A DNA stretch of 64,000 bases from Blastobasis lacticolella (Eukaryota; Arthropoda; Insecta; Lepidoptera; Blastobasidae): positions 1,876,001 through 1,940,000 of the forward strand of contig LR990060.1 of NCBI GenBank assembly GCA_905147135.1, in the 5' to 3' direction. Below the pieces are notes generated by a model. The model was not told the DNA's origin. It did no database searches and saw only the letters and a list, made by a program, of their open reading frames with translations. The position numbers were made by a program, and so were the translations under genes. Shown here piece after piece: positions 34,191 through 46,330 of the stretch; the first letter of the stretch is position 1, and each line of letters begins with the position of its first letter.

Positions 34191-34581
34191 TTAAAAAGGC
34201 GTCCACACCTCTGCCCCCGGAATTGTGCCCAGAAAGCTGGCTACGTTACCTCGTTGAATAGCAATGCTTATTCTCTGGCCGAGGAATGAGCTAGCTCTCC
34301 GGTCACCTATGGTGTCGATTAGTCTTTTAGATATTTCTGAAAAAAAAAAACTTTTTAGTTCTAGGGCCCCACGGCACCAACGTCTCGACCCCAAACGGCT
34401 GAAATATCAATTCCTGGGCTAGGCGAAACTGTAGACAGAATAAATAAAGTATATTTATCAGGTGGTAGCACTCTGTCAAGCCTGAGGAGTCCACCTGAGG
34501 TAGTTTCACCGCCTTATATGTTTCTGACGCCAAGACTGACAAGTATGTCGTCGTATTATTCCACTCACACCGACTTGACAT
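34191..34581 (-). pseudogene. reverse-transcriptase-type C-terminus, frameshifted
   Basis: Two minus frames join into one domain: FQPFGVETLVPWGPRTKKFF (about 34430-34350), then SKRLIDTIGDRRASSFLGQRISIAIQRGN..LGTIP to a stop near 34191. The FGVETLGPWGP and QRISIAIQRGNAAS blocks are, as I recall, the shared C-terminus of reverse-transcriptase-encoding repeats in many invertebrates; the clade is uncertain. The frame breaks at an 11-A run (34340-34350). The minus frame continues left of the domain without a recognisable upstream polymerase. Confidence 0.55.
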
Positions 34582-34825
34582 GGTGTCAGGTCAAATTTCG
34601 AAAAATAGGGACAAGACAAAGGTTCCGGCCAAAATAAATTTCGCTTCCGCCAACTTACACGAGGAATGGCCTCGCTTTGTGGACTATACGTATTTATATA
34701 CTCTTCGCCCGTATAAGTAGGTTTCTATGTTACAACAAAAATGAATAAATAAAGAAGAATGCAACGTACAGTTACAGTATAAGAGGAATAGTCTCCAGTA
34801 GTACTCATTTATGGTAAACATCCAA

Positions 34826-35035
34826 CAATGCTTGCATTGTTCTGTTCCGGTTTGAAGGATAATGTAGCCAGCACAATTACAGCACAAAATTAAAAAAACG
34901 TAAAAGGCATTTTATCATAGACCTCACAGTGACAACGAACCTGTGGTTCTGCATTTTTTTCCCTGTAACCTAAATATGTTATAGCCGATAGTTACTGCTT
35001 ATCATCAGATGCCTGTCTGCTCGAACTTCGTAGGA
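34826..35035 (+). repeat. RG repeat with internal duplication
   Basis: RG core 'gttccggtttgaaggataa', 'cacagtgacaacgaacctg' and the end 'acttcgtagga'. A 10-base segment is repeated around 34880. Confidence 0.55.
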
Positions 35036-35413
35036 TAGTAAAAAAATATATGTGCCAAAGAGGTTTGTCAGGATCGTAGCTTGTTGCACAATAGTCTTAG
35101 CCTACATCTTGTTATACGGGCGTGTGTACATACTTATGTAAAATTTTAATTAAAGGTTAAATATAATGGCATAGAGAAAAAAATGCTAGAAATGGTATAG
35201 TGAAAACCCTCCTCCACCTTGGGTCCTATCGACCTCTCGGTCATACGGACCGCGTCAGACCTAATCACGGATGATGCGCACGCTTACTTGCCGGTGGCTA
35301 TTTGGGCGTGCGCACTTCTTGACACCCACAAATCTATTTGTATACTAGTAATGGAATAGTAGGTATAGTTGACTGTTGGGCTATGTGGCATATGTGGAAA
35401 TAATTGCCTAAAA

Positions 35414-35530
35414 ATGCCGGTATCGGGAAAGAGGTCCCGCGGGAGTCCTAAGAGGCAATGGATTGACGGGGAAACTGAAGATGTGCATGACATGGTTATG
35501 ATCAAGATTTACAGTAAGGTTAGAATGTAA
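35414..35530 (+). pseudogene. RTE-type fragment
   Basis: A short frame, MPVSGKRSRGSPKRQWIDG.., resembles the PGxRxRGRPKKRWxDC block before the end of RTE-type reverse transcriptases (compare 42900-42985 minus). It runs 38 codons to TAA; nothing upstream survives. Confidence 0.5.
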
Positions 35531-37002
35531 CGATGGTATATCATCTTCTGATGTACCATCTCTCAACGTTAAAATTCTAAATCATATTTCAAAATCCGAA
35601 ATTCAAACGTTTAATATTCGATTTCATTTTATTTTACTTACTCACTTTTCAGACTTCAAAGCCTCTGCCCTAGGGCTTTGTCTAAGCCCTGTGCATTATA
35701 AATTTTTCAGTAAAATTCTATAGATAAGCGTTTTTATTTTGAATAAATAGTGTAACGTCAGTGCTAATATAACCTATTACAGCGTTTTCGACGTTTAATT
35801 TCCTCACCCGAGGATTACAGTTCCACAACCTGCTTCCATCATCATAGCTCCTATTTTCAACCTCCTACAATGTTGTGAATAATTATCTAATTTTAATGAT
35901 TGAAATTGTTACTTTTGCAATTACTTATGATCAAACGGTCTCCCCGCCCGTTGACTTTGCAACTGACTGTACGAGCTTTGCTTAGTTTAGGGCTAGATAG
36001 CGCTATGTGAATTTATTAGTCCAAACATCTGCCCCGATGGACTAGTTTGTTTTCTTGGGGTTCGCACATTTGTGTATGTAACCTTTGTCTTTGGTAAAAA
36101 GTAAATGAAATAAAAATTGCCTGAGATATTTCTGATGCATTACGAAAAATAGAATAAAACAATTTCATAGAGATAAGCCCGATTTTTTTGCAAATGTGGG
36201 TATAAAATATCTCAGAAAGTTTATCAGTTACTATCTACATTTTGCAAAGGAGTAGTTGTTATTATTGTTTGATTCGTGTAGGCCACAGAGTAGGTACTAT
36301 CCCACTATTCAGTGCTACAAACTTATCTGACCCGAACTAAAACTAAGTGTGACCATTTTGTTTGTGGCATTCTAATATGAATGGTAATGTGAAACGCTAA
36401 TGTGGCCTTTTTAGACACCCTGACATTTTTAGGTGCTTGCAACTTTAGATATGCCAATGAGGTTCGATGCTTTTTCGATAATGTAGCCGTGAAAAAGTAA
36501 CAAAGCAGGCTTAAAGAGTCTCTTTTACAATATCGTCTTACCTACTGTTTCTAAAAATCTTTCCAGCTTATTCCGTAAAGACCCAATCTTGGTATTCGGC
36601 GATTCGAAATACCAAGACCCCAATTCTTCCAGCTATAGAAGGGACTGGGAATTCCCAACATTTCAGGTCCCTAAATACTCCAACGGTCTCCAAGTTGCTG
36701 TAATCTGGGCTTTTAAAGCGGATTAAAGGTCATTGCTAGGGTATAACAGGACCAGTAAACACACCAAAGAACTTCTCTGTCGGTAAATATTTGACTATTA
36801 AGTTACCCGGGCTTTGATTGTGACATACACTTGAAATAACTATATTGAGGCTTGTCAGTCGAGGATGTAGGTTTCTAAAAAGTAGGCTTAATAATTTAAC
36901 ACAATAAAATTATCCGCATTTATAAAATTAATAATAAATAACGCTTTTCCAGCCTTCCTTCTGGAACATAGCAGAAATCCCTCATTTTAAAGGTATGTTC
37001 TC
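35531..37002. other. no gene; SB tail and MITE trace
   Basis: 35950-36030 is an SB tail ('acgagctttgcttagttta'). 36318-36420 carries 'acaaacttatctgaccc' and 'gtgaccattttgtttgtgg', a decayed CCACAAAC-family MITE. The rest is unrecognised. Confidence 0.4.
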
Positions 37003-37094
37003 TACCGCGTACCTTTGTTTACGAGTAGCCCGATATTTCGACGCAGTTGCATACATAATATAGGTACGCACACGGGAAAAAAAGGTACGCGGTA
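37003..37094. repeat. 92-bp element with 14-bp inverted ends
   Basis: TACCGCGTACCTTT at 37003-37016 is exactly complemented at 37081-37094. This is a probable small MITE remnant; the target duplication is not clear. Confidence 0.5.
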
Positions 37095-37129
37095 AAAACC
37101 CAGAAATAGTTTTAAAATGTGTGATAATA

Positions 37130-37315
37130 ACACATTTTAAAGATGCTGAGTGGAGGGTACCATTTATGCTGGCCGCCGCGGCACCGACAGTGGCATGGGA
37201 GGCTACTCATAGTTTTAAATGTTCTTATTAATAATGTTTCCTTTTGCAATTATATAACTATTACTGATTCGTGGTGTGCTATGTGTAATAAACGTCATTC
37301 TTTCTTTGTTTCGAT
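37130..37315 (+). repeat. RL repeat
   Basis: 'aaagatgctgagtggaggg', 'gacagtggcatgggaggcta' and the end 'gtgtaataaacgtcattc'. The same unit lies at 15508 (plus) and 44080-44240 (minus). Confidence 0.6.
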
Positions 37316-37719
37316 TGTATAAAACATTATATGGTGGAAATCGTTGCGTGTCTGGACCAGCCGCGACCGAAGCCGAGGAATACTAATACTAGCAAGAAAC
37401 GTTCTTTTGGACAGTTCCAAAACAGAGGGTCTACGTAGTAACTACGAACAAATCAGGCTTAGCATCCAGCCCGCGAAGAATGGCGCGGAAGCTGAATTGT
37501 GCTGTAAACACTCGATCAAAAAGTTTCTAACAACGTTTTCCATTGTACAGCCAGTAGAACACACACAGGGAGCCAAAGCGCCTTCCAACGGACAGTGTGC
37601 AGTTCTTACTTGCTTGTTAGTATGGGATCGTCGACAGTCGTTGTGCTCCAGTTTGAAGCATAATGTAACAAGCATGATTCGCGCAGTAAATAAGGAGGCA
37701 GGGCAAGCGAAAGTTACCG

Positions 37720-37965
37720 CTTTTCATCATCATCATCAACACTAGCTTATAACAGGACTTAGGACCTCTCCCATCTTCACATCTGGCAGGCGGCTGGAGA
37801 TTGCAGTGCTATAAATATAGAAACGGAAAACGCTGCTACCCATTTTCCAGCCTACGAAGACTCCAAAACTATTGTCTCTAAAACATTAGTCGCCTTTTAC
37901 CTATGGCACCTACGAGTGTAAGGGGTTGGTGCTATTTTACTCTGCCGGTCACCACGCGGCCACTT
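37720..37965 (-). mobile_element. SE SINE
   Basis: Minus-strand SE: a CATCATCATC start (the tail), 'ggacttaggacctctccca', 'cccattttccagcctacg' and 'aggggttggtgctatttta'. The head end is cut at 'ccacgcggccac'. Confidence 0.7.
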
Positions 37966-38527
37966 TTCATCAGCTTCTTGTGACGATCAATGTTTTAAGC
38001 TCATAGCTAGATTATGCATGACATAACGATGTAGCGTCCGCCCGGATATCGTTCCCAGATAGTGGAATCACACTTTCGGAATAAAATTAGGTCGAGCAAC
38101 TGCTTCGCACACTTTCCGAAAGCAAACTACCGTCAAGAACTTAAACAGTATTAATAAAAATCTCCATCCCAACTCCCGGTCACTGTTTGAGTCAGAAAAT
38201 CTCCCGAGCAATAATTCAAACGGAAAAAAGTGAAAAAAAAAGTCCATTCAAATTCCTTTAGGAGCCGCAAACGATTCTAAAAAGGCTTGGGCCCGTGCCA
38301 ATAGACATTCAGGGAGAGGCGTGGGGACGCTTACACTGTCAACTTGAAGTCTTTTTATTAGATTTATAGCGGTTTTCTACTATCTCTCTTAGATTTTTCG
38401 AAGTTCATTTTATAAATGACTACAGATCTCGGCTAGTCTCTAAGGCATGCACGTTAGATTTTCATATCTAGGCCGGTTACCGGATCAGGTCGCTTGAAAT
38501 CGTGAATTATATAGTATTGAATTAGAT
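37966..38527. other. no gene recognised
   Basis: No recognised repeat or coding signal. Confidence 0.4.
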
Positions 38528-38770
38528 ACCGATGGCCGTGTGGTGTAAGCCCTTTCACTCGTGGGTGTCGTACAAGGCGACTAATGTTTTGGAGGCAAAA
38601 TATCTGGAATCTCCATACGCTGGGAAATGGGCAGCAGCGTTTTCCGTTTCTATATTTACAACACTGCGATCACCAACCCGCCTGACTAGCGTGGAGATTA
38701 TGGCGATAACATCCCTTTTCGTGGAAGAGGTCTAAGTCAAGCAGTGAACTGTTATGGGCTATGATGATGT
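38528..38770 (+). mobile_element. SE SINE
   Basis: Plus-strand SE from 'accgatggccgtgtggtg' to 'gggctatgatgatg', with 'cactcgtgggtgtcgtaca' and 'gcgatcaccaacccgcctg' inside. Confidence 0.7.
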
Positions 38771-39525
38771 TAATAATGAATTAAATACTATTAGATTGTT
38801 CTGCGTACATGGTACGTATCAGTGCTCGGTTCCTCGCAGGCGCATTTATTTCAAGCTCGCTGGTCGGTCTACTGCACTGCATCACTTCTTCTTGCCTATG
38901 GGCGAGTAGTAGGGATAGTAGGGAGTAGGGATATCTCGCCCTATTGCCAGATGAGTTTTCTGTCACAAGGAGATTACCGAATGTTGTGTATTTGTGTGTC
39001 TGGTGTGTTTTTGTTGTGTGGGGTATGGTGGTGGTAAAGGAAACAGTTTTGGCTTAGTTATACCATATATACCAAGCTCGCTGCTTACGCTCATTCATTC
39101 GATTATACTTTTATTATGTTCACTCAAGACCTTAGATGAGCTTGTTAAACGAACCCTTTGTTTTTTAAATGTTTGATAACAGATCAATTCTGAACTTAGT
39201 GAAAAGAAATCAGTACCGCAATATGTATGAAATCAGTCAGTTTGAAATAACGCAGTAAGAAGTCACCGTTGTGAGCCAAGGAGCTGCGAGAGACGTGCGA
39301 GCCGGCGCGGGCTACAAGCAAAATTTTCTAACCGGCTGGATCTCCGACGAACTTGCTCGAATATTTTAAAGTTCGAAAACTTAAGGTGACACATGGGCGA
39401 TAAAGGTCGTCGTGTCATAAGTACCAACGCGAACTTACACGACGGTCTATCACCTACTTAATATTCAAACTGTAAACTTACACTGCTTGCGATTCCAATC
39501 CGTGAAATAAAATAATCATAATGAT
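38771..39525. other. no gene recognised
   Basis: Unique-looking. The frames at 38781-39037 show no motif. Confidence 0.4.
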
Positions 39526-39795
39526 CATCTTGGCGTTAATTTCCGGGTTGTGCTCTCGCGCACGAGGGCCCAGGGTCTGCCTTGACTATGATCGAGGATT
39601 TGGCAGATCAGGCAATTACAGTGGAGCGACTGCCATCTGACTTCTGTAAACCTACTACCAAGGGAATCTGACAAGATTGAATCAAGGTTACACATAACTC
39701 AGAAAAGAGTCATTGATACATGGCCGCAGTGGGATTCGAACCCGTTACCCCTCGCTTGCGAATCGGATACCGTAACCACCCGACCACAGACGCCC
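39526..39795 (-). mobile_element. SC SINE
   Basis: Minus-strand SC from 'catcttggcgttaatttcc' to the head complement ('ggattcgaacccgttacc', 'accacccgaccacagacg'). It has an internal deletion between 'caaggttacacat' and 'aactcagaaaagagtc'. Confidence 0.7.
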
Positions 39796-40454
39796 CCGAA
39801 AAGTGCCTTAAAACGATAAAGCGCAAAGTAAAGCCCATAAAATAACCAATCTATGAAATCACATTTAAGCTAAGTAAACTACATTAGAGGCCCTTGATGT
39901 TACTTAATTGGTAAAGTAACCTCGAATCGAGTTGACTTAAAGTTAGCTAAGTCAATGTTGGATTTACGCAAGTATACAAATCAGGTCGGTTGGCACGGCT
40001 CCGATTTCCTAGTACTCATACATATGCATATAAGGAGCACGTACCGACGTACACGATTTCTGCACGATGGTGTATGCAATTGCGCTTTTCTGAGTTATGT
40101 AGTGAGTTTAAACACTAACTGATGCTCTTACAGTGAGAGAAAACATCGTGATAAAACTTGCACAGTTTCAGACTTGATTCAGTTATAAAACAGTAAATAA
40201 ACCTGTTCCTATGACTCCCTTGCTTGGTTTGCTGGTGGAAAATTCAATTAATGAGTTAAGCTCGCCTTTGTACATCTCTGATACTGTACTGTATAATTAT
40301 GTCGTGTTTGTGTACAATAAAGAATAAATTAAATTAAATTAAATTAAACATAACAAACTGTTGTGAACTGTATAATACGGATACATGGTGTTATTTTACT
40401 GTTACTCTACTACAGTCCAGTGCAATTCGTGTGCAAATCCTCTTTTTAATTTAA
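39796..40454. other. no gene; small SC piece
   Basis: 40085-40160 is an SC fragment ('tctgagttatgtagtg', 'gagaaaacatcgtgat'). A TTAAA microsatellite lies at 40327-40350. Confidence 0.45.
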
Positions 40455-40640
40455 CCCCCGACGAAACGAGGGGTGTTATAAATTTGACGTGTGTATCTGT
40501 GTCTCTGTCTGTCTGTGTCATCGTAGCTCCGAACTGATGGCCCGAATTGGATGCGGTTTACTCTGTTGAAAAGCCAGGTTAATCGAGATGGTTTTTATCT
40601 TTGTTTCATTAAAATCGGTTTATTAGTTTAGAAAATATTT
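40455..40640 (+). repeat. RI repeat
   Basis: Starts 'cccccgacgaaacgaggggt', then 'gtgtgtatctgtgtctctg', 'catcgtagctccgaactga' and 'cattaaaatcggtttatta'. The cleanest left half of RI in the window. Confidence 0.6.
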
Positions 40641-41154
40641 CAGTATATGTAAACTTGGTCGTGGGTTATCTGAGTTTTGCTGTCGGTTGGGTTATTGATG
40701 TGTTTTTATCTGCACAATTTGAATAAAACGCAGTTAGGCTTTTTGTTGTATTATCAATAATAAGTACTGAGATATTTTAGGTTATAAGTGGAAAATTACC
40801 TACACTATGACGCGTCTACCTTTGTATTAATTAAATAATATGGGAAGAATTTGTATTGTGACAGGTACCTACAATCTTTCGCGCGTTTTACGACGCCATG
40901 TTGCATTGCATGTTTAATTACTCGATTCTGATTAGTTGTCGTGTAAAGGGCAACTGCCAGTAGAAAATAACCATTATCATTAGCAGCTTTTCTTTCATCC
41001 ATCCTGTAGGTACCAGATGTTGCAGTATTTGCAGTCTTACGAGTATATTGAGTGTCGAATCACAAATCGCAATCAACAAATACACCTGCGCATGCGACAT
41101 TTAGATTCTTACTCGTAAAGTATTACACAAAAGTTAAAGTAAAATACATATAAG

Positions 41155-41445
41155 TATATAATTATGCTTGGACAATTCACACAGCGCCATCTAGCCCCAA
41201 TGTAAGCAAACCTTGTGTTATGGGTGCCACAAAACTGATAAGTTGGTATGGAATATTTTACTTTCTAGGGTTTTACTGCGGTTTTTACTGTAGTAAGGCG
41301 GACCCTGGGCCACCGCGTGCTGCCCGGGAGCGCAACCGATATTTAAACCAAAGATGATGATGATGACTTTTTCTTGCATGTTTATTTAAATGATGAATAA
41401 ATAAATAAAATTTTATTGCACATTTAAAAGAATACAATTGTAACT
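41155..41445. repeat. SB tail (-), SC end (+) and LINE tail (-)
   Basis: 41165-41250: SB end on the minus strand ('cacacagcgccatctagcc'). 41295-41370: an SC end ('gggagcgcaaccgatattt') ending in a GATGATGATGATG run. 41398-41440: AATAAA-type LINE terminus on the minus strand. Confidence 0.55.
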
Positions 41446-41769
41446 TATGTTTTTATGCAGTTTACTTATGTTACTTTACTGAAAACACTCGAATGAATAG
41501 ACAATAATTGGCGAAGGAATACTGATTTCTGCACCATGAAACAATCTTTACCGAGAAATTTAAGCTAAAGATAACTCTACGCAACGGATTTTAATGCGAT
41601 TTTCAACAATAGATAGAGTGATTCATGACGAAGGGTATGTAGGAGTAAAGTAGATGTACACGAAGTTGCGCCGGGCGCATTATTATTAAAATAAATAACT
41701 CTTTGTACAAATATGCACTATGATCTTTATCAGAGCATGCGTATAGACCAATTATTATGACAATAAATC

Positions 41770-41905
41770 AGAGAATGGGCAACAGCATTTTGTGTTAAGT
41801 ATTTACATCACTGCGATCTACAATCCGCCTGCCAGGTGTAGATATTGGCAATGTCCTCCACTAATGTGGTGGTGGCTCAAGTCCAGCAGTGAACTGTTTT
41901 AAGGT
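41770..41905 (+). mobile_element. SE SINE fragment
   Basis: 'gagaatgggcaacagcatt', 'gcgatctacaatccgcctg' and 'agtccagcagtgaactg'. Both ends are eroded. Confidence 0.6.
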
Positions 41906-42825
41906 AATATCTGTAATGGTAATACTAATCATGTATATCCGTAAAACGACTGTGCTCTATGTTTGATTGAGTTCGGAAGGTTGAGTCTGACACAAAAATA
42001 TCTACGACACAGCACAAGGTCATAATATCAAATTAAATTAGGCACAGTCTCAGACACGCAGTAACAATCCATCCATTATAATCAAATCCTAACATAAGAC
42101 CTTGTTTTGAAGGTCATATGTACCAAAATGTTGTAAGTACCTCATTGGAATAAAGTATCATGGGTGGCATCATCGATTTATTTACTTTTTCGTCTCCAAA
42201 TTGTCTATTTGAAAACACCGACCACCACCGTTTGATTATTAAAAATAATCAAACGTCTACATTTGAACGAAACTGTCAATAGTAAGCTCCCAGAAAATTA
42301 CGTTCCTCTAAATTGACTTTTCAAGAAAATTACCTGCCTCGCGAAAGGCTTATCTTTTTCAGTAGGTCTCTGAAGTTTGGATGACGCACTACCCCCTCTA
42401 AACTGTATGCTGCTCGATACTTTAAGGTGCATGCATTTTTTGTAATTATTGAATTTGACATTTGCCAATTTTGAACCATGATGGTTGATTAGTATTTTAC
42501 TTCCTAATAAAACAGTAATAAAAACTATGTATTATGACGATGTATGAATATTATCGCGAATAAATGAATATGAATATGTCGGGTCGCAGCTGGGCGGTGC
42601 GGGCCCCATCGCAGCGAAAATGCGTACTTATCACATCAGTGTCGTGTCGAGTCGCAGAGCACTGACGTATTTTACACTGCCGGACGTTGCAACTGTAGGA
42701 TAGGATAGGAGAACTTAACGCGGATACAATAGTACAATATATCTACCTATACATAGTATAAAACAAAGTCATAACAAACTGTTTGTAACTGAATCATCAT
42801 TAACCGAGCGGTCAATCCCGGCTAC
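41906..42825. other. no gene recognised
   Basis: 42230-42256 is a perfect 12-bp hairpin (CGTTTGATTATT). 42580-42700 is GC-rich with a TCAGTG initiator-like motif at 42637, but I see no exon next to it. Confidence 0.35.
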
Positions 42826-43240
42826 TGCAGGGTCCGCTTTCCTGCTTTGTTTTCTCCACTTTGCCCGATCTTCGGCATCCTCATGTCGTAAGCCGTTGGC
42901 TTTCGCGTCCGACTCGGTGATGTCAATCCATCGCTTCTTGGGCCTTCCGCGGAATATCTTTCTGATACCGGCACATTCAGGCACCTATTTCCCACGTATC
43001 CCTGGGGCTTACGCAACACGTGACCATACCAGCGCAGCCATGCCTCTTCGATCTTATCCGCGATATCTCTTACGCCAATGTTGCCACGTATATACTCGTT
43101 ACACACTGGATCAAGTCGCGTAATGCCACACATCCACCGCAGCACTTTCATTTCATTTTCGTGGAGTTCGCGGATGTGCTTCGTCAGCGCCGTCCAGGTT
43201 TCGCTGCCGTAAAGCATCACAGCCTTGAGCTTGACTGGGA
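42826..43240 (-). pseudogene. RTE LINE reverse-transcriptase C-terminal domain, frameshifted
   Basis: Minus strand. 43240-42985 encodes VKLKAVMLYGSETWTALTKH, then KVLRWMCGITRLDPVCNEYIRG, IADKIEEAWLRWYGHVLRKP and NRCLNVP. After a one-base shift near 42985 the frame continues as GRPKKRWIDITE, then HEDAEDRAKWRKQSRKADPA and a stop. This block order is the C-terminal region of RTE-type LINEs. Relative to the usual order, about ten residues are missing between VKLK and VMLYGSE. The upstream polymerase is gone: the sequence is cut at 43240, where an SC SINE begins. Not functional. Confidence 0.75.
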
Positions 43241-43575
43241 TTCAGGTAACTGAATATGTAACTAAGATCTAATCTGGTCAGGTTCCCTTGTTAACAGTTC
43301 TCCACTGTAATTACCTGATCTGCCTAATTCTGGATCATGGTCAAGGTAGACCCTCACGCGCGAGAGCACAACCGGGTAATATTTTTATGTTATACGGCGA
43401 ACAAACGGGCTACCAGACCACCTAATGGAAAGTAGTTACCTACCTATGGAATTAGCAACACAAGAGGCTTACAATGCGTTACCCGCCATTGAAGATACCT
43501 CTAATATACCTCTTGACCGATCCCATATCATAGTCCAAAGAGAACACTGTGGCTGTGACATTAACGCCGAGATGA
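43241..43575 (+). mobile_element. SC SINE interrupted by a JL2 tail
   Basis: The SC body runs from 43241 to 'gagcacaaccggg' (43376) and resumes at 43558 with 'acattaacgccgagatga', which together restore the normal SC end. The head is missing. Confidence 0.7.
43377..43557 (-). mobile_element. JL2 LINE tail inserted in SC
   Basis: Minus-strand JL2: a T-rich start ('taatatttttatgttatacg'), then the tail and the coding end ('tatacctcttgaccgatcc'). 181 bp, 5' truncated at 'cactgtggctg'. No clear target duplication. Confidence 0.65.
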
Positions 43576-44625
43576 CCACTCAAAGATCGAACTCATTTGT
43601 ATGGAATATATACAGCGTATAATTTAATGGTTCATCTAAAACAATTAACCACTCTTAACCGGTGCTTACTGGACTTAATCTTTCCCGGGGTGTGTGTCTT
43701 GGCGAGGCTCATAAAGTAAGTTACGAGGTGAGGTTAAAGGCCACATTATAGTTTAATCTACCTCGGCTTATGTGTTATAGAACTTTCATAATGGAGCAAT
43801 CAATGTGAAAACGTGTTTTATAAGGTGTAAGGTATTCCCATTTTTAATATAAATATTATGGGTAGTACTATATTTCACTCCTTTATTATAGGGACCCGTC
43901 ACAAGTGGACCCGGCGCGACTTCGTTCGCGTACACTTGCTTTACAACTACCTACCCTTTTAATGCTTATAAACATTCCTCTTGAATCACTCTATCTGTGG
44001 TTGAAATCCTTAGATAGAGAGGTACATACTTAAATACATAGGGATAGACGTCGCGGAGCGAATTTGTTTTATACTTAAAGAAATAAAGAATTTATTATTA
44101 CACATAGCACATCACGACACAATAATAAATACATAATTGCAAAAGGAAATATTAATAATAAAAACATTTAAAACAATAGCCTCCCATGACACCGTCGGTG
44201 CCGCGGCGGCCAGAAATGGTACCCATTCAGCATGTGCTGTGAAGCGCAAGAAGCGACTCACAGCGCTGGTATTCTGTGGGCCTATTTCATTATTGATTAG
44301 CACATCTACACAAATATCTCTTGCAATCATCAAAAAGAAGAGAGTAGGAAAGTAAGAAGGAAACAGTGACAGGTTGGCCGCTCCAGGGTCGGAGCACATC
44401 CAACCACACCACCAGACAGACACAGACTGAGATCAGACTGTGTGTGATAGCAGACAGAGTCGAGCAGAACCTGAAAATGCCAGGGAAAGGCAGACCGTGC
44501 CTGACATATTATATATATATGTCTAGTATGCCACATAAAGCTACAGCAAGAGTCAGGCAGCAGTACCAAAACCTGGATTATGGTCATAGTAGTCCTCGAG
44601 CCGGGATATTGACGCGAAGATATTT
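43576..44625. repeat. RJ, RL and RF copies in series
   Basis: 43905-44080: RJ ('gcgcgacttcgttcgcgtac', 'cctcttgaatcactctatc'). 44080-44240: RL on the minus strand. 44320-44480: RF on the minus strand ('agtaggaaagtaagaagg'). No gene between them. Confidence 0.5.
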
Positions 44626-44634
44626 CTTTATGCT

Positions 44635-44700
44635 ACTAACGTGGAAAACAAGCTTACGGCTTGCCTGATGCTAAGCAGTCACCGCAGCCTATGGAAGATG
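44635..44700 (-). mobile_element. JL1 tail fragment
   Basis: 'aacaagcttacggcttgcc' and 'agcagtcaccgcagcctatg' match the JL1 3' UTR (13225-13290) on the minus strand. Confidence 0.6.
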
Positions 44701-45160
44701 ATGATGTACAAATAGACTGCTGATTTTATTATTTTATGTGTTGTTGCTCCATATTTTATTAACTAGAATAGAATTTAAGACATTTAAGCCTAGAATTCTG
44801 GAGCAATTAGGAGCTTCCCAAATAATTTAGCTGCACGGAATCCGTGGAGACATTTTGTGAGTAATGTCCGGGTAAGGTTCCCTGTTTTGTCCCGTGAAAG
44901 TGGTTTTGGAGAAACCGCTGACGTCAGCTATAGTGAGACTAATTGCACAGACGGGTCTGTGAATTTGATTAAGTAATATTGTGCTCAAAAAGCTGGACTG
45001 GCAACTGGCGCAACTTCGACCTTAATCAAATTTTACAAAAACCTTACCAGGAAAACTAGTCATTTAAGAGTAAATTTGTATCCTGCGCAATGACAAACGA
45101 ATAGACAGCTTGATTGTTCATGCATTTATGTTGCAGACTACAAAAATGACGAAACGCAGG
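44701..45160. other. no gene; CRE-like palindrome
   Basis: 44927-44938 is the palindrome GCTGACGTCAGC containing the TGACGTCA core. No gene is recognised beside it. Confidence 0.4.
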
Positions 45161-45326
45161 GGCTTAAATGTGCAGGTTACATCACGATGTTTTCCCTCAC
45201 CTTCATCATCGGTTAGTATTCAACTAACTCAGAAAGCAGTCATAGAAACATCTCGGCACTGGGTTTGAACTCGTAACCTCGGAGTACGGTCAGACCCCTC
45301 AACCATTAGTCCACCGACGCTCCCAC
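45161..45326 (-). mobile_element. SC SINE, head half
   Basis: Minus-strand SC: 'tcacgatgttttccctcacc', then the head complement ('gggtttgaactcgtaacc', 'accattagtccaccgacg'). Confidence 0.65.
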
Positions 45327-45544
45327 AATATAAAATAATGGACAGTGCTCTGACTAAATTGAGTGTACACGAATTCAATAAGAGTCCAATGGAGCAAAGC
45401 GGGTTAACCGTAAATTCCTAACCAATGGGGTAGCTGTAATGAAATTCCATAAAGTGGAGCCTTTTGATATTGTGGGTAGAGAAGGGTGTACTGGCTGAGT
45501 AGTTAGTGTGATGTAGTTGTGTGGGGGGATGCGGGTTTAAGTCT

Positions 45545-45960
45545 TTTTGGTTTACTAGCTGGCCTGCCGTTGTCCGCGTTGTTCTGCCCTATAAACCTTC
45601 CTCTTGAATTACTCTATCTGTTGTTGAAAACTACATGGAAATCCGTGCAGTAGTTAATAACGTTCCGTGTCCTATGTATGTTATGAGTCCGCCAAAACCA
45701 AGATTTTCTGTTGCTTAAAGAACTTGAATTCCAATTTCTTTCTCAAGTTTGTTGTGGTAGGAGCTCCATGGAGAGGTTTTCCTGAGTTCTTGAAAAAAGT
45801 GGTGAAATAATTTTTACCGTAGAAATGAAATGGATTTCCTCGTTATCTGTCTGTATGTATTTCGGTTAGCTCCTCCTAAACCACACAACGGATTTTGATA
45901 CGGTTTCTTCCATCAATTAGATATTTTTTTCCCAAAGATTGATATGTATGTCGTAAAGGG
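45545..45960 (+). repeat. RJ, JL1 and RI fragments
   Basis: 45590-45665: RJ ('ataaaccttcctcttgaatt'). 45757-45820: JL1 coding end ('ccatggagaggttttcctg', 'ttcttgaaaaaagtggtg'). 45845-45945: RI-like ('acacaacggattttgatacg'). Confidence 0.5.
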
Positions 45961-46129
45961 TCATGAGCTTAGTCATCATTTGGCTAAGAAACGCAACGTC
46001 AATCGTAGCGCCTTGCGGGGATAGCTGGAAATACTGTGAAGACGTCATATTCGGCGCGCGGTCGCAACGAACACTTCCCATTCGACCATCGACGAGTCAA
46101 GACGTGTAACTAGCTGCTCATCCATTGAA

Positions 46130-46330
46130 GAAAGAAGAAGTCTTTATTTATTGCCTCACATCACATAGCCGTCCTCCATAAAGGAGAGTGTGAGTACAGA
46201 AGGGACTACCAAATTATAATTTGTACAAGGGCGCATGTGAATAGATTCCCTGGCGCACCTTGCGTTTCGGCATCACGGGATGACCATGGGTGATGGCGGG
46301 TCTTCCAGTGACCCACGGGTTCGGTAGTCC
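46130..46330 (-). mobile_element. LINE 3' end
   Basis: On the minus strand a GC-rich 3' UTR ('ccgtgggtcactggaagac') runs into an AATAAAGACTTCTTCTTTC end at about 46127-46147. No coding part is recognised. Confidence 0.45.

Noticed and set aside
37344..37745. 133-codon plus frame ending in a histidine run
   Set aside because: The histidines come from the CATCATCATC tail of a minus-strand SE SINE. The rest shows no motif, and a minus frame is open over the same stretch.
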